The notes: generated by a model from the letters alone, not told the origin. Shown: positions 25,136 through 33,556, counted from the stretch's first letter. The stretch is 64,000 nt of DNA from Dokdonella_A sp046347015 (GCA_046347015.1 JAXMHA010000014.1:1-64000), one strand, 5' to 3'. Program-made: numbers and translations.

Positions 25136-27727
25136 ATGCTGGCCCAGGACTTCACTCTGGAAAGTCCGGAACTTCAGCGCAGGCTGTCGACGCAGTTGCC
25201 GCAAAGACTTGCGTGGCTGCGATTGAATGCCGACCGCATCCGGCGCATCGAGTGGGACGTCAACCTGTTGCGGGTCCTGGGTGACGAGGCTGCGTCGCTC
25301 GCGCCAGCGTGCGAGGTGCTGGGTGCGTCCGAACTCGCCGCCCACCTCGAACTGCTCGGTGAATGTGCGCTCGATTCGAGCGAACGGACCGAGACCCCCG
25401 ATGCCGACCTCGCGGCCGCGATCGACGAACTGCTGGCCGCGATCGCCAAGGCTCCGCTCGTCGACGACTTTCCCGGCCGTGGCCATACCCTTGGCGAGGT
25501 TCGGATCCACGCCGATTTTTCAGCACCGGCACCGCGGATCGTATGCCCGCCACCGCGACATTGGGAACACTGGCCACCCGACGCGCGACCGGCGCCGCCA
25601 TCCGCATCGCCCGTAACGCCGAGCGAACCCCCATCCGTTCGAGCTTCCCCCCGCCATGCGCCCGACATCGGCGGCGAACCCGCGCCGGCGTCGAGTTCGG
25701 GTGTGCGTGCCGCCTATGTGCTCGCGCCCACCGGCCAGTGGTCGGACGACGTTGGCCAAGGCCTGTCGGCACTCGGTTACGACGTGAGCCTGGTCGAATC
25801 CGTCCGCGAGATGGGCGAGCTCCTGACCCTGCTGCCACCGCACCTCCTCGTCGTCGACACGTCGATCGCCGGTGATCTCGCGAAACTCGGCGAGCGGCTC
25901 GAGCGCATCCGCTCGAGCCTCGCCCATCGCATGTGGACTTTGTTCCTGGCGCCTTCGGGGGAACTCGCGGATCGTATTGCCCTGCTGCGCGCGGGTTGCG
26001 ATGCCGTCCTCGCACACGATCTTCCCGCGTCCTCGATCGTCTCGCGCGTCGACGAGCTGACCGGTGCGGAGCGATCCAATCCGTATCGCGTCATGATCAT
26101 CGAGGACGATCGCAGCCAGACGCTCTTTGCCGAGGGGATCCTGCGAGGCGCCGGCATGAAAACCCTGACGATCGAGGAACCGCTCGCGGCGCTCGACGAA
26201 CTCGAGGCATTCCGGCCGGACCTGATCCTGATGGACCTGCATCTGCCGGAAGTGAACGGACTCGAATTGACCGCACTCATCCGTGAACGCGAGGACGGCC
26301 TCGCGACGCCCATCGTGTTCCTTTCGGGCGATGACGACGCAGACATCCGCTTCGACGCGTTGGACGCGGGTGGTGACGTGTTCCTGACCAAGCCGATCCG
26401 GCCGCGCCACCTGATCGCCGCCGTCAGCGATCGCATCCGACGGGCCCGTCGAGTCCAACGTCGCCTTGAAGCACCGACGCCGGAAGGCCGCGCGGGACAG
26501 TTTGCCGATCGCCCTGCCTGGATCGAACGTCTCGCCACGCTGAGCCGCGGCGACCACGCGGAAACCGGCGCCGCCGTCGTGCTCCGGTTGCGCGACGCCG
26601 TCGACTTGCGCGCCCGGCTCGGCATGAATTTCGCGACGCTCATGAACGAAATGCGCACGAAGCTCACGGATATTGCCGGACCATCGGCGCTGCTCGCCCC
26701 CGACGATGGCCCGGGATTCCTGCTGCTCGACCCCGAAGCCGACCTCTCCGAACTCGACACCCGGCTCGCGGGGATCCGGATGGCGGTCGCCGGACATGCC
26801 TTCGCCAGCGCCCCGGACACGCACATCGACCTCGACATCGGCTATCGCGCCCTGCCGGACAAGGCAACCAGCGCGGCCAGCGTGGTGGCGCAGGCGATCG
26901 ACGCCGCGTTCGATGCACGCGGCGCGGGACGCCCGATCTGCGTCGGGCCGCGGCAACCGTCGCGCGCCGAAGACGAACCCATTGCCGACCGAATTCGGGT
27001 CGGCCTCGACGACGGTAGCGTCGGCGCGGTGTTCCAACCCATCGTGTCGTTGCGCGGCGAGCCGTCCGCGCAATTCCAGGCTTTGATGCGCCTGGCCGGC
27101 CGCATCCGCGAGCACACGGCCGCCGAGGTCGTGCCGGTCGCCGACCGCGCCGGACTGTCGCGTGCGACCGACCTGTTCGTCCTCGAACGCTCGCTCGACG
27201 CACTGGAGCACGCACCTCGTCCACCGGCGATGCCGCGGCTATTCGTCTGCCAGTCGCTCGCCAGCACCCTCGCCGAAGATGGCGTCGACCGGATCGTGGC
27301 GGCGCTGGATCGCCGCGGCATCGACGGCGCACGCCTGACGATCGTGATCGACGCCGGGCTGGCGCAGCGCGAGCCCGACGGCGTTGCGCGATTCGCCGGG
27401 TGCATTGGACCACGCGGCGTAACCCTCGCATTGTCGAGATTCGTGGGCGGCGGCGATGGCCTCGCCCTGCTTGCAGCGATTCCGGCGCACTACATCGCGC
27501 TTTCGGCGCGCTACGTTTTCTCCGAGGCCGACTCGGTGCAGGAGGAACTGGCGGAGCTGGTGGACACGGCGCACGCGCGCGGCCGCGCCGTGATCGCACC
27601 GCGCGTCGAAGACATCACCCACGTCGCCGCGATGTGGACTGCCGGTGTCGACTACGTGCAAGGGAACTTCGTGCACCCGGCGGGGCACGACCTCGCGTTC
27701 GATTTCAGCGGCGCAATCGGCGGATGA
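25136..27727 (+). CDS. multi-receiver regulator with degenerate GGDEF and EAL domains
   Basis: An 863-residue cytoplasmic signalling protein. Residues 1-110 form a helical HPt-like bundle without the phosphoacceptor His, followed by a proline-rich linker. Residues 190-310 are a pseudo-receiver lacking the acidic pair; residues 317-435 are an intact receiver with E323-D-D, D367 and K419. Residues about 455-605 are a GGDEF-like domain in which the signature is DDGPGF, and 615-860 an EAL-like domain reading FQALMRL where EALLR is expected. The catalytic residues of both c-di-GMP domains are lost, so it is more likely a sensor or scaffold, as FimX is. Its TGA overlaps the ATG of the hybrid kinase gene. 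Confidence 0.83.
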   Translation: MLAQDFTLESPELQRRLSTQLPQRLAWLRLNADRIRRIEWDVNLLRVLGDEAASLAPACEVLGASELAAHLELLGECALDSSERTETPDADLAAAIDELLAAIAKAPLVDDFPGRGHTLGEVRIHADFSAPAPRIVCPPPRHWEHWPPDARPAPPSASPVTPSEPPSVRASPRHAPDIGGEPAPASSSGVRAAYVLAPTGQWSDDVGQGLSALGYDVSLVESVREMGELLTLLPPHLLVVDTSIAGDLAKLGERLERIRSSLAHRMWTLFLAPSGELADRIALLRAGCDAVLAHDLPASSIVSRVDELTGAERSNPYRVMIIEDDRSQTLFAEGILRGAGMKTLTIEEPLAALDELEAFRPDLILMDLHLPEVNGLELTALIREREDGLATPIVFLSGDDDADIRFDALDAGGDVFLTKPIRPRHLIAAVSDRIRRARRVQRRLEAPTPEGRAGQFADRPAWIERLATLSRGDHAETGAAVVLRLRDAVDLRARLGMNFATLMNEMRTKLTDIAGPSALLAPDDGPGFLLLDPEADLSELDTRLAGIRMAVAGHAFASAPDTHIDLDIGYRALPDKATSAASVVAQAIDAAFDARGAGRPICVGPRQPSRAEDEPIADRIRVGLDDGSVGAVFQPIVSLRGEPSAQFQALMRLAGRIREHTAAEVVPVADRAGLSRATDLFVLERSLDALEHAPRPPAMPRLFVCQSLASTLAEDGVDRIVAALDRRGIDGARLTIVIDAGLAQREPDGVARFAGCIGPRGVTLALSRFVGGGDGLALLAAIPAHYIALSARYVFSEADSVQEELAELVDTAHARGRAVIAPRVEDITHVAAMWTAGVDYVQGNFVHPAGHDLAFDFSGAIGG

Positions 27728-30087
27728 AGCGTCGCATCGGTCACGCGCTCGCGATCGCGGGCATTGGGCTGGTGGTGTTGGCGGCGATGCTGCTCCCGGC
27801 GCATGTCCCGAGCGAGGTGGCCGTGCCGGGGGTGTCGCTGCTCGCGGGCGCGGCCTTGCTGGCGGCTTTGGGGCTCTGGCTCGCAAGGGGAGGGGGTTCA
27901 CCAACCCTGCCCGACGCCACCCGTGTCCCCGTCGACACGGCGGAGGCGGCGACCGTCAGTCGCCAGATCACTGCCCTGCGCCGTACCCAGAACGAGTTGC
28001 TGGCGGCACGCCGCGAAGCCGACGCGGCGTTGATGGCGAAGGGTGAGTTCCTCGCCACGATGAGCCACGAAATCCGCACGCCGCTGAACGGGATCCTGCC
28101 GTTGCTCGAGCTGGTCCTGTCGACGTCGCTCGACGACGACCAGCGCGACTACATCGCGACCGCGCACGCGTCAGCAAGCGAATTGCTGCGCATCGTCGAC
28201 GACATCCTCGACTACTCCAAGCTCGACGCTGACCGGATCGAGCTCGAAACAATCGGCATCAACCTGCGCGAGCTGGTCGACAGCGTCAGGCGCCTGATGC
28301 AGCGCAGTGCCGACGCCAAGGGCCTGCAGTTGCTCGCCAGCATTGACCCGGGCGTTCGCCTCGCGGTCCGGGGTGATCCGGTGCGGCTGCGCCAGGTGCT
28401 GACCAACCTCGTCAGCAACGCGATCAAGTTCACCGAGCACGGCAGCGTGGCCATCCGGGTGAGCCGGCGCGGCGAGACCGCGACCCGACACGAGCTGGTG
28501 TTCTCGGTACGCGACACCGGCATCGGCATCGCGCCGGACGTGCAGCAACGCCTGTTCCGGCCGTTCAGCCAGGCCGACGCTTCGACCACGCGCATGTTCG
28601 GCGGTACCGGGCTCGGGCTCGCCATCTGCAAGCGCTTGGTCGAACTGATGGGCGGCCGCATCGACGTAAGGTCGGAACCGGGACGCGGTTCGATGTTCTG
28701 GTTCGTCGTTCCGCTCGCCAAGGCCCTCGGCGACCTCGACCGGCGACGTGAGTTGAACGGCCTGCGGGTCCTGCTGCTGTCGAACGATTCCGCGTGGTCC
28801 GACCCGATGATGGCTCGGCTGACCTTGCTCGGACTCGACGTGACTGCGAGCCAGGTGCCGGCGGACGCATTGACGCTGCTGCGCGGGCGTGCGCGCGCCG
28901 GGTCGCGGGCCCGCCACGAACTGGTGCTGATCGACACGCTGGCGTTTCCGAGCGCGGGACCAGCGTTGGCACGGACGCTAGGCAGTGACCTCGCGCTGCG
29001 TGACACCCCGATCGTGCTGCTCGTCGACAACGCGCGCGCCGCGACCGACGTCGATTCGTCCGAACGCGTCCACGCGCTGGCCCGTGGTGCCGGTGACCCT
29101 GACTGGCGCCGCCTGCTCGACGCAATATTCCAGACCGGTCCGGTGCAGCGTCCTGCGGTCGCACCGCCACCCGCGCCGGCGGCTCCCACGGTTCCGGCCA
29201 GAACATCGCGGGCCAAGGCGCTGCTTGCCGAGGACCATCCGGTCAATCGTCGCGTGGCGGAACGTCTGCTCGCACTTGCGGGGGTCGACGTGATCAGCGC
29301 CGAGGATGGACGCCAGGCGCTGGAGATCCTCGAACGGGGTGGCATTGATATCGTTTTCATGGATGCCCGCATGCCGGTCATGGATGGGTACGCCGCCACC
29401 CGCGCCTGGCGCGAGCGCGAGCGCAGCGACCCAAGCCGGGGCCGGGTTCCGATCATCGCGCTGACGGCGAACGTGATGGCCGGCGACCGCGAAAAATGCC
29501 TCATCGCGGGAATGGACGACTACCTGCCAAAGCCGTTGTCTCGCGAGCGCCTGGGCGAGGCATTGACCCGCTGGCTCGCACCGGCCCCGCATGAAGGAGG
29601 TCCGGCGCCCGGGGCGAAGCCGGATGGACGCACGGAAGGCGGCATGGTGACGCCGTCGATCGTTCCGATCGCCAGCTCCGAACCGGGTGATCAGGGTTCG
29701 ACGGTCGTCGTCGCGGAAGAGCTTGCGCCCTCCATCGATGGGCCGGCGATCGATCCCGGAACGGTCTCCGAGTTGCTGGAGGTCATGGGACGTGAGTTCG
29801 CGGACCTGGTGCGGGTCTACCTCGAGGATTCCCCGGGCCGTGTCAGGAGTCTCGGCGAGAGCGCCCGTTCCGGTGATCGTGCCGGACTCATTTCGGCCGC
29901 CCACGCGCTGAAGTCAGGGAGTGCCAACGTCGGGGCGAGACGCCTGGCTGCGCTCGCCGCCGACGCGGAGCACGCGGCGCGCGAGGAGCGCATGGACAGT
30001 GCCAGGGCGTGCGCAGACCGGATCGCCGGGGAGTATGACCGGGCTTCCAGTGAACTGGAACGAATCCTTGCCGGACCCAACCCGTAA
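27724..30087 (+). CDS. hybrid sensor histidine kinase with two receivers and HPt
   Basis: A 787-residue membrane kinase. Two N-terminal transmembrane helices (about residues 9-26 and 33-54) leave almost no periplasmic sensor. A coiled linker leads to the dimerisation domain with H115 in SHEIRTPLNG, then the ATPase with N232 (SNAIKF), DTGIGI and GGTGLGLAI. A first receiver (about 346-470) is degenerate. The second (497-618) is intact with E503-D504 and D547 in FMDARMP. A C-terminal HPt module has H727 in AHALKSGSANVGA. Start and stop overlap the preceding gene by four bases, so the two proteins are coupled and probably form one phosphorelay. Confidence 0.9.
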   Translation: MKRRIGHALAIAGIGLVVLAAMLLPAHVPSEVAVPGVSLLAGAALLAALGLWLARGGGSPTLPDATRVPVDTAEAATVSRQITALRRTQNELLAARREADAALMAKGEFLATMSHEIRTPLNGILPLLELVLSTSLDDDQRDYIATAHASASELLRIVDDILDYSKLDADRIELETIGINLRELVDSVRRLMQRSADAKGLQLLASIDPGVRLAVRGDPVRLRQVLTNLVSNAIKFTEHGSVAIRVSRRGETATRHELVFSVRDTGIGIAPDVQQRLFRPFSQADASTTRMFGGTGLGLAICKRLVELMGGRIDVRSEPGRGSMFWFVVPLAKALGDLDRRRELNGLRVLLLSNDSAWSDPMMARLTLLGLDVTASQVPADALTLLRGRARAGSRARHELVLIDTLAFPSAGPALARTLGSDLALRDTPIVLLVDNARAATDVDSSERVHALARGAGDPDWRRLLDAIFQTGPVQRPAVAPPPAPAAPTVPARTSRAKALLAEDHPVNRRVAERLLALAGVDVISAEDGRQALEILERGGIDIVFMDARMPVMDGYAATRAWRERERSDPSRGRVPIIALTANVMAGDREKCLIAGMDDYLPKPLSRERLGEALTRWLAPAPHEGGPAPGAKPDGRTEGGMVTPSIVPIASSEPGDQGSTVVVAEELAPSIDGPAIDPGTVSELLEVMGREFADLVRVYLEDSPGRVRSLGESARSGDRAGLISAAHALKSGSANVGARRLAALAADAEHAAREERMDSARACADRIAGEYDRASSELERILAGPNP

Positions 30088-30098
30088 GGTCCGCAGAA

Positions 30099-30569
30099 TC
30101 ATCCGCCAACGCGGGTTTGCAGGTACTGGACTTCACCGAGCTTGGCGATCAGGTCCATTTGCGTTTCGAGCCAGTCGATGTGGCTCTCCTCCGAAACCAT
30201 GATCTCGGCCAGAACCTCGCGACTGACGTAGTCTCCCGACGACTCACAGTCGGCAATGGCAGCCTTCAAGTCGGGCAGCGCCGCCTTTTCGAGCTTGAGG
30301 TCGCACGCAAGGCACTCGGTGGGCTTTTCGCCGACCAGCAGCTTGCCGAGGTTCTGCAGGTTCGGCAGTCCCTCGAGGAACAGGATCCGCTCGATGAGCC
30401 GGTCGGCGTGCTTCATTTCATCGATCGACTCCTCGCGCTCGTGGTCCGCGAGCTTTCCGTAACCCCAGTTGCCGAACATGCGGGCGTGGAGGAAGTACTG
30501 GTTGATCGCGGTCAGTTCATTGCAAAGGATCCGATTCAGGTGTTCGATGATCTTCGGATCACCCTTCAT
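30099..30569 (-). CDS. bfr: bacterioferritin
   Basis: A 156-residue haem-containing iron-storage protein. M52 in SIDEMKHADR is the haem ligand; E18, E51 and H54 are ferroxidase ligands, and EESHIDW carries the second E-x-x-H. Alignment with E. coli Bfr (MKGDPKII..., NQYFLHARMF, RILFLEGLPNLQ) is continuous. The ATG at 30569 has a GGGAGA site; a GTG one codon earlier is less likely. It lies downstream of bfd on the same strand and converges on the hybrid kinase gene with 11 bp between. Confidence 0.96.
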   Translation of the reverse strand: MKGDPKIIEHLNRILCNELTAINQYFLHARMFGNWGYGKLADHEREESIDEMKHADRLIERILFLEGLPNLQNLGKLLVGEKPTECLACDLKLEKAALPDLKAAIADCESSGDYVSREVLAEIMVSEESHIDWLETQMDLIAKLGEVQYLQTRVGG

Positions 30570-30667
30570 CACGCGTCTCCCGATGCACGACGATGCTGCC
30601 GCGCAGCGGACTATACCGCGCAGGCGACATCGAGTTCGAAGTCAACGAAGGGCGCGAGGGCGCTGCG

Positions 30668-30874
30668 TCAGGCTGCGGCGGCGACGAGTGCCGCGAGGGG
30701 AATCGACCTGCGCGACGATTCTTCGGCGAGGATTTCGGCGGCGCTGTCCACGCAGCATCCGCAACAGGTGCCGCAACCCGTGCGCGCACCGAGTTCTTCG
30801 AGTGTCGATGCGCCCTCGCGCACCGCCTTCCGTACGGATTGCTCGGTCACGCCTTGGCATACGCAAACGTACAT
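30668..30874 (-). CDS. bfd: bacterioferritin-associated ferredoxin
   Basis: A 68-residue [2Fe-2S] protein that reduces bacterioferritin to release stored iron. Cluster ligands are C4 and C6 in MYVCVCQG and C34-G-T-C37; three further cysteines follow at 38, 40 and 41, which is unusual for Bfd. The start at 30874 matches the family N-terminus exactly; the frame is open upstream but that part covers the promoter. It precedes bfr by about 100 bp and has a Fur-box-like promoter. Confidence 0.93.
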   Translation of the reverse strand: MYVCVCQGVTEQSVRKAVREGASTLEELGARTGCGTCCGCCVDSAAEILAEESSRRSIPLAALVAAAA

Positions 30875-30904
30875 CAAACGCTCGTCCGGAACCGCCGGTG
30901 AACC

Positions 30905-30933
30905 ATTGAATTGCAAATGCGAATGATTGTCAA
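30905..30933 (-). promoter_or_regulatory. bfd promoter
   Basis: On the minus strand a perfect TTGACA (30928-30933) and TTCAAT (30905-30910, four of six) are separated by exactly 17 bp. The -10 ends about 31 bp before the bfd start codon. The Fur-box-like sequence covers the -35 and spacer. Confidence 0.7.
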
Positions 30934-30934
30934 T
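30915..30934. promoter_or_regulatory. Fur-box-like operator over the bfd -35
   Basis: The plus-strand 15-mer TGCGAATGATTGTCA (30918-30932) has 10 of 14 symmetric positions pairing. It resembles Fur boxes of the TGAGAATGATTCTCA type. It overlaps the -35 hexamer, so iron-loaded Fur would repress bfd, as known in other gammaproteobacteria. Confidence 0.65.
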
Positions 30935-30987
30935 ACCCAGCGCCCGAAGAACGCTGCGCACAAGCAATGATGCGTCTGTCGATCCGG

Positions 30988-31461
30988 CTACGGTTGAACC
31001 AGACGCGAAAGGTCACGCAACGCGCGTTCGTAGACCCGGCGCTTGAAAGCCACGACATGACTGGCGGGGTACCAGAAATCGACCCAGCGCCAGAGGTCGA
31101 ACTCGGGATCCGGCATGCCTCCGAGGTGGACATCGGCTTCACTGCCGATCAAACGCAGCAGGAACCAGACCTGCTTCTGCCCGATGCAGACCGGATGCCG
31201 ATCGCGCCGGACCATGTGGTCGGGAAGACGGTAGCGCAACCAGCCGCGCGTGGCACCGAGCACCTCGACGTGGTCCGCGGACAGGCCCGTTTCCTCTTCG
31301 AGTTCCCGGTACATGGCCTCGAGCGGCGTCTCGTCCGTGCGCATCCCGCCCTGCGGAAACTGCCAGCCGTTGCCGCGCGCACGACGCGCCCAAAACACCC
31401 GGCCTTCGGCGTTCACGAGGATCATGCCGACATTCGGTCGATAACCGTCGGAATCGATCAC
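30988..31461 (-). CDS. rppH: RNA 5'-pyrophosphohydrolase RppH
   Basis: A 157-residue Nudix enzyme that removes pyrophosphate from mRNA 5' ends and triggers RNase E decay. VIDSDGYRPNVGMILVN aligns with the E. coli start MIDDDGYRPNVG, so a GTG at 31461 is chosen although the frame is open further upstream. The Nudix box is GGMRTDETPLEAMYRELEEE, and WLRYRLPDHMVRRD with CIGQKQVWFLL is RppH-specific. It precedes bfd on the same strand, but bfd has its own promoter. Confidence 0.94.
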   Translation of the reverse strand: MIDSDGYRPNVGMILVNAEGRVFWARRARGNGWQFPQGGMRTDETPLEAMYRELEEETGLSADHVEVLGATRGWLRYRLPDHMVRRDRHPVCIGQKQVWFLLRLIGSEADVHLGGMPDPEFDLWRWVDFWYPASHVVAFKRRVYERALRDLSRLVQP

Positions 31462-31628
31462 GCACACCCACCCGGAAAGGCACTGTCGACGAGGATTTTT
31501 CCACAGCAAAGAGCGCGGCAGCAAGGAAAGAACCTGGAATCCCCGACGGATCGTGGCTTCCCGTCAACCCGGATGCTGGTGACTGCCTCTTTCTCTGCGG
31601 GTCCATCGCGATCCGCGTTTGGCGGCGC

Positions 31629-31656
31629 TTGACACCGGTGTGACCGCAACTAGAAT
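31629..31656 (+). promoter_or_regulatory. promoter of tRNA-Met
   Basis: TTGACA (31629-31634) and TAGAAT (31651-31656) are 16 bp apart. A GC-rich discriminator follows, as in stringently controlled stable-RNA promoters. The tRNA begins 35 bp after the -10. Confidence 0.8.
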
Positions 31657-31691
31657 CGTCCGCCCCGCTTCCCGGGACAGGCGTGTCCTTC

Positions 31692-31768
31692 GGCTATGTA
31701 GCTCAGCCGGTTAGAGCGTGGCACTCATAATGCCAAGGTCGGTGGTTCGAGCCCACCCATAGCCACCA
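31692..31768 (+). tRNA. tRNA-Met (CAU), elongator
   Basis: A 77-nt cloverleaf including the encoded CCA. The acceptor stem is GGCTATG/CATAGCC, the D arm has GCTCAGCCGGTTAGAGC, the anticodon loop is CTCATAA with anticodon CAT, and the T loop is GGTTCGAGC. The acceptor stem and D arm match elongator tRNA-Met better than tRNA-Ile2 (also CAT); a modified-C isoleucine tRNA cannot be fully excluded without a tRNA model. Confidence 0.93.
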
Positions 31769-31848
31769 GATGCGCTTGCCAACCTTTTGGACACCGTTTC
31801 GTGCCCGCACGGCGACGCGTTCATCCCCCCGTCCCGTGAACAGTGAAG

Positions 31849-32457
31849 TCAGCTTGCGCGCTCCAGCCGGATCACGTCGGGGTCGTCGGCGTATTCCAAC
31901 AGCAACCGGCGCACGCGGTCTTGCCATGCCGCGCCGAAGGCCGCGCGCTCGGCATCCGTCGCATCCGCCGCTTGCGCGCGCCCGAGCAATGTTCGCAGTC
32001 CCGCGACCGGCGGCACGCGCGACAGGTCGAGCGACACCCCGACCGTGACGCCATTATCCAGGCGACGAAAACGCGCAAGGGTCCTTTGGTCGATTCCGTA
32101 GTCGAGCAGTCCGCGACGGGCGAATCGATCGCCGAGGCCTTGGAACCCATTGGCGCCTGCGGCACCGGTCAGCAGCGTGAAGACCTGCGCCATGACGCCG
32201 GTCGTACCCTCCGACTCGGGGAAGCGCATCGTCACTGCAACGCCGCCCCGTTCACCCGGACTGTTCGGATAGAGACCGAGCAAGGCCGCACGGGCCATCA
32301 GATAGGCCCCTGCAACCGTTGGACACGAATGCCCGGCGAGACGCACCGCGTCGACATAGCCATATTCGATCGGGCCATCCGCCGCGCCGAGAAACTCCGC
32401 CAGCGGATCCCGCAACATGACGCGAGGCGCCAGGCCGAAGAACGCCGGAAACCCCAT
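31849..32457 (-). CDS. unknown protein with FmdE-like GHSCP motif
   Basis: A 202-residue cytoplasmic protein that I do not recognise firmly. Residues 28-60 contain AGHSCPTVAGAYLMARAAL with H43 and C45, which resembles the GHxCPGLAxG motif of FmdE-type metal-binding proteins. A second conserved-looking block is VTMRFPESEGTTGVMAQVFTLLTGAAG. It starts four bases after the DUF2249 gene, so the pair is an operon. A metal- or cofactor-handling role is a guess from the H/C motif. Confidence 0.65.
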   Translation of the reverse strand: MGFPAFFGLAPRVMLRDPLAEFLGAADGPIEYGYVDAVRLAGHSCPTVAGAYLMARAALLGLYPNSPGERGGVAVTMRFPESEGTTGVMAQVFTLLTGAAGANGFQGLGDRFARRGLLDYGIDQRTLARFRRLDNGVTVGVSLDLSRVPPVAGLRTLLGRAQAADATDAERAAFGAAWQDRVRRLLLEYADDPDVIRLERAS

Positions 32458-32461
32458 GCCC

Positions 32462-32728
32462 TTACGCCTCGGGAAGACCGACGATCCCGAAGTCGATCAC
32501 GACCGGGCCGGGCTCCCGCTGGCGATAGTTCACCGCGAGGTGGTCGCCGAAGTGCTCGTCGAGTTGCGCCAACAGCGGCAGCGGATCATGGTCGTTGACG
32601 AACCGCATCGTCTCGCCGTCGCGCAGCGCGCCAAGCGCACCAAAGATCGCCGAGTGTCGGAAACGGCGCGCGATGCCGCGCGCATCGAAGATGTAGACGT
32701 TTTCCTCTGGAACGAGTTCTGCGGACAT
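32462..32728 (-). CDS. DUF2249 domain protein
   Basis: An 88-residue single-domain protein of the DUF2249 family. Features are VYIFDARGIARRFRHSAIFGALGALRDGE and the diagnostic VNDHDPLPLLAQL strand-helix (about residues 44-56). Such domains occur with hemerythrins and nitrogen-oxide genes in other bacteria, but nothing of that kind is nearby. It is the first gene of a two-gene unit with the protein at 31849-32457 and diverges from queD. Confidence 0.8.
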   Translation of the reverse strand: MSAELVPEENVYIFDARGIARRFRHSAIFGALGALRDGETMRFVNDHDPLPLLAQLDEHFGDHLAVNYRQREPGPVVIDFGIVGLPEA

Positions 32729-32956
32729 CGTGACACCACCGGTAGCCAATGTGCCGGTCATGCTACGCATCGGCACATGCAGCGCCCTGACACGCGTCAA
32801 CCCCGGGCACCTCGGCAAACCACCATGATTCCCGCGGCGCCGGCGCGTTCGCATCGAACCGGCGCGAAAGTACGCGATAGAATCGCCGCTCCCGCCATCG
32901 GCGGCGGCGAATCCTGATCCAAGGCGCGTGTGGGCGAACGCGCCGTCAATCACTCA

Positions 32957-33325
32957 ATGGATATCTTCAAGACCTTCACCATCGAAGCCGCACACCGACT
33001 GCCCAACCTGCCACCGGAGCACAAGTGCAGCCGGTTGCACGGGCACTCGTTCCGGATCGAGATCGTGGTTCGCGGACCGATCGATCCGCAGCGTGGCTGG
33101 GTGATGGATTTCGCGGACATCGGTTCAGCGTTCGCGCCGCTGTTCGAGAAGCTCGATCACCGCTACCTCAACGAAATCGATGGTCTCGAGAATCCGACCA
33201 GCGAGAACCTGGCGCGCTACATCCACTCGGAACTCGCGCCGCACCTGCCGCTCCTGCACGCCGTCGTGGTCCACGAGACCTGTACATCCGGGTGCCGGTA
33301 TGCTCCGGATGGAGCGCCCCGGTGA
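32957..33325 (+). CDS. queD: 6-carboxy-5,6,7,8-tetrahydropterin synthase
   Basis: A 122-residue enzyme of queuosine and 7-deazapurine synthesis that converts dihydroneopterin triphosphate. Zinc ligands are visible in EAAHRL and LHGHSF, with a catalytic cysteine in HKCSRLHGH. LDHRYLNEI and PTSENLARYI are family signatures. The ATG at 32957 gives the standard N-terminus MDIFKTFTIEAAHRL. No other queuosine gene is next to it. Confidence 0.95.
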   Translation: MDIFKTFTIEAAHRLPNLPPEHKCSRLHGHSFRIEIVVRGPIDPQRGWVMDFADIGSAFAPLFEKLDHRYLNEIDGLENPTSENLARYIHSELAPHLPLLHAVVVHETCTSGCRYAPDGAPR

Positions 33326-33486
33326 TGGAATACGCCCACTTGGAGCCCTGTGTGCAGTGCCGCATCCATCTGGCCATGCGCGATGCAAGAAGGCCTCTTC
33401 ACCATCCGGATATTATTCAGCAACTAGTTGAATTATAAGATATTCTAACAACCCACAGGGTTCAGGTCATTCTGGAGTCTGATGAA

Positions 33487-33503
33487 TGTTGCACCGCAAC
33501 ATG
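33487..33503. promoter_or_regulatory. palindromic operator ATGTTGC-ACC-GCAACAT
   Basis: A perfect 7-3-7 inverted repeat lies about 54 bp before the phasin start and overlaps the proposed -35. The TGC-N3-GCA core is of the kind bound by PhaR-type phasin repressors; no phaR is in the window. Confidence 0.55.
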
Positions 33504-33518
33504 AAACCTGCTAGGATG
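33490..33518 (+). promoter_or_regulatory. probable phasin promoter
   Basis: TTGCAC (33490-33495) and TAGGAT (33513-33518) are separated by 17 bp, about 38 bp before the phasin ATG. The region just upstream (33405-33455) is unusually AT-rich. Confidence 0.5.
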
Positions 33519-33556
33519 CCTTCCGTAATCCAATCCCCTTGCAGGAGCAAACCATC

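Noticed and set aside
31692..31768. tRNA with CAT anticodon as tRNA-Ile2
   Set aside because: Acceptor stem and D arm fit elongator tRNA-Met better than the known tRNA-Ile2 pattern, though only a covariance model can settle it.
31703..31927. 74-codon minus-strand frame overlapping tRNA-Met
   Set aside because: Its C-terminal half is the reverse strand of the tRNA; such frames are common false gene calls.
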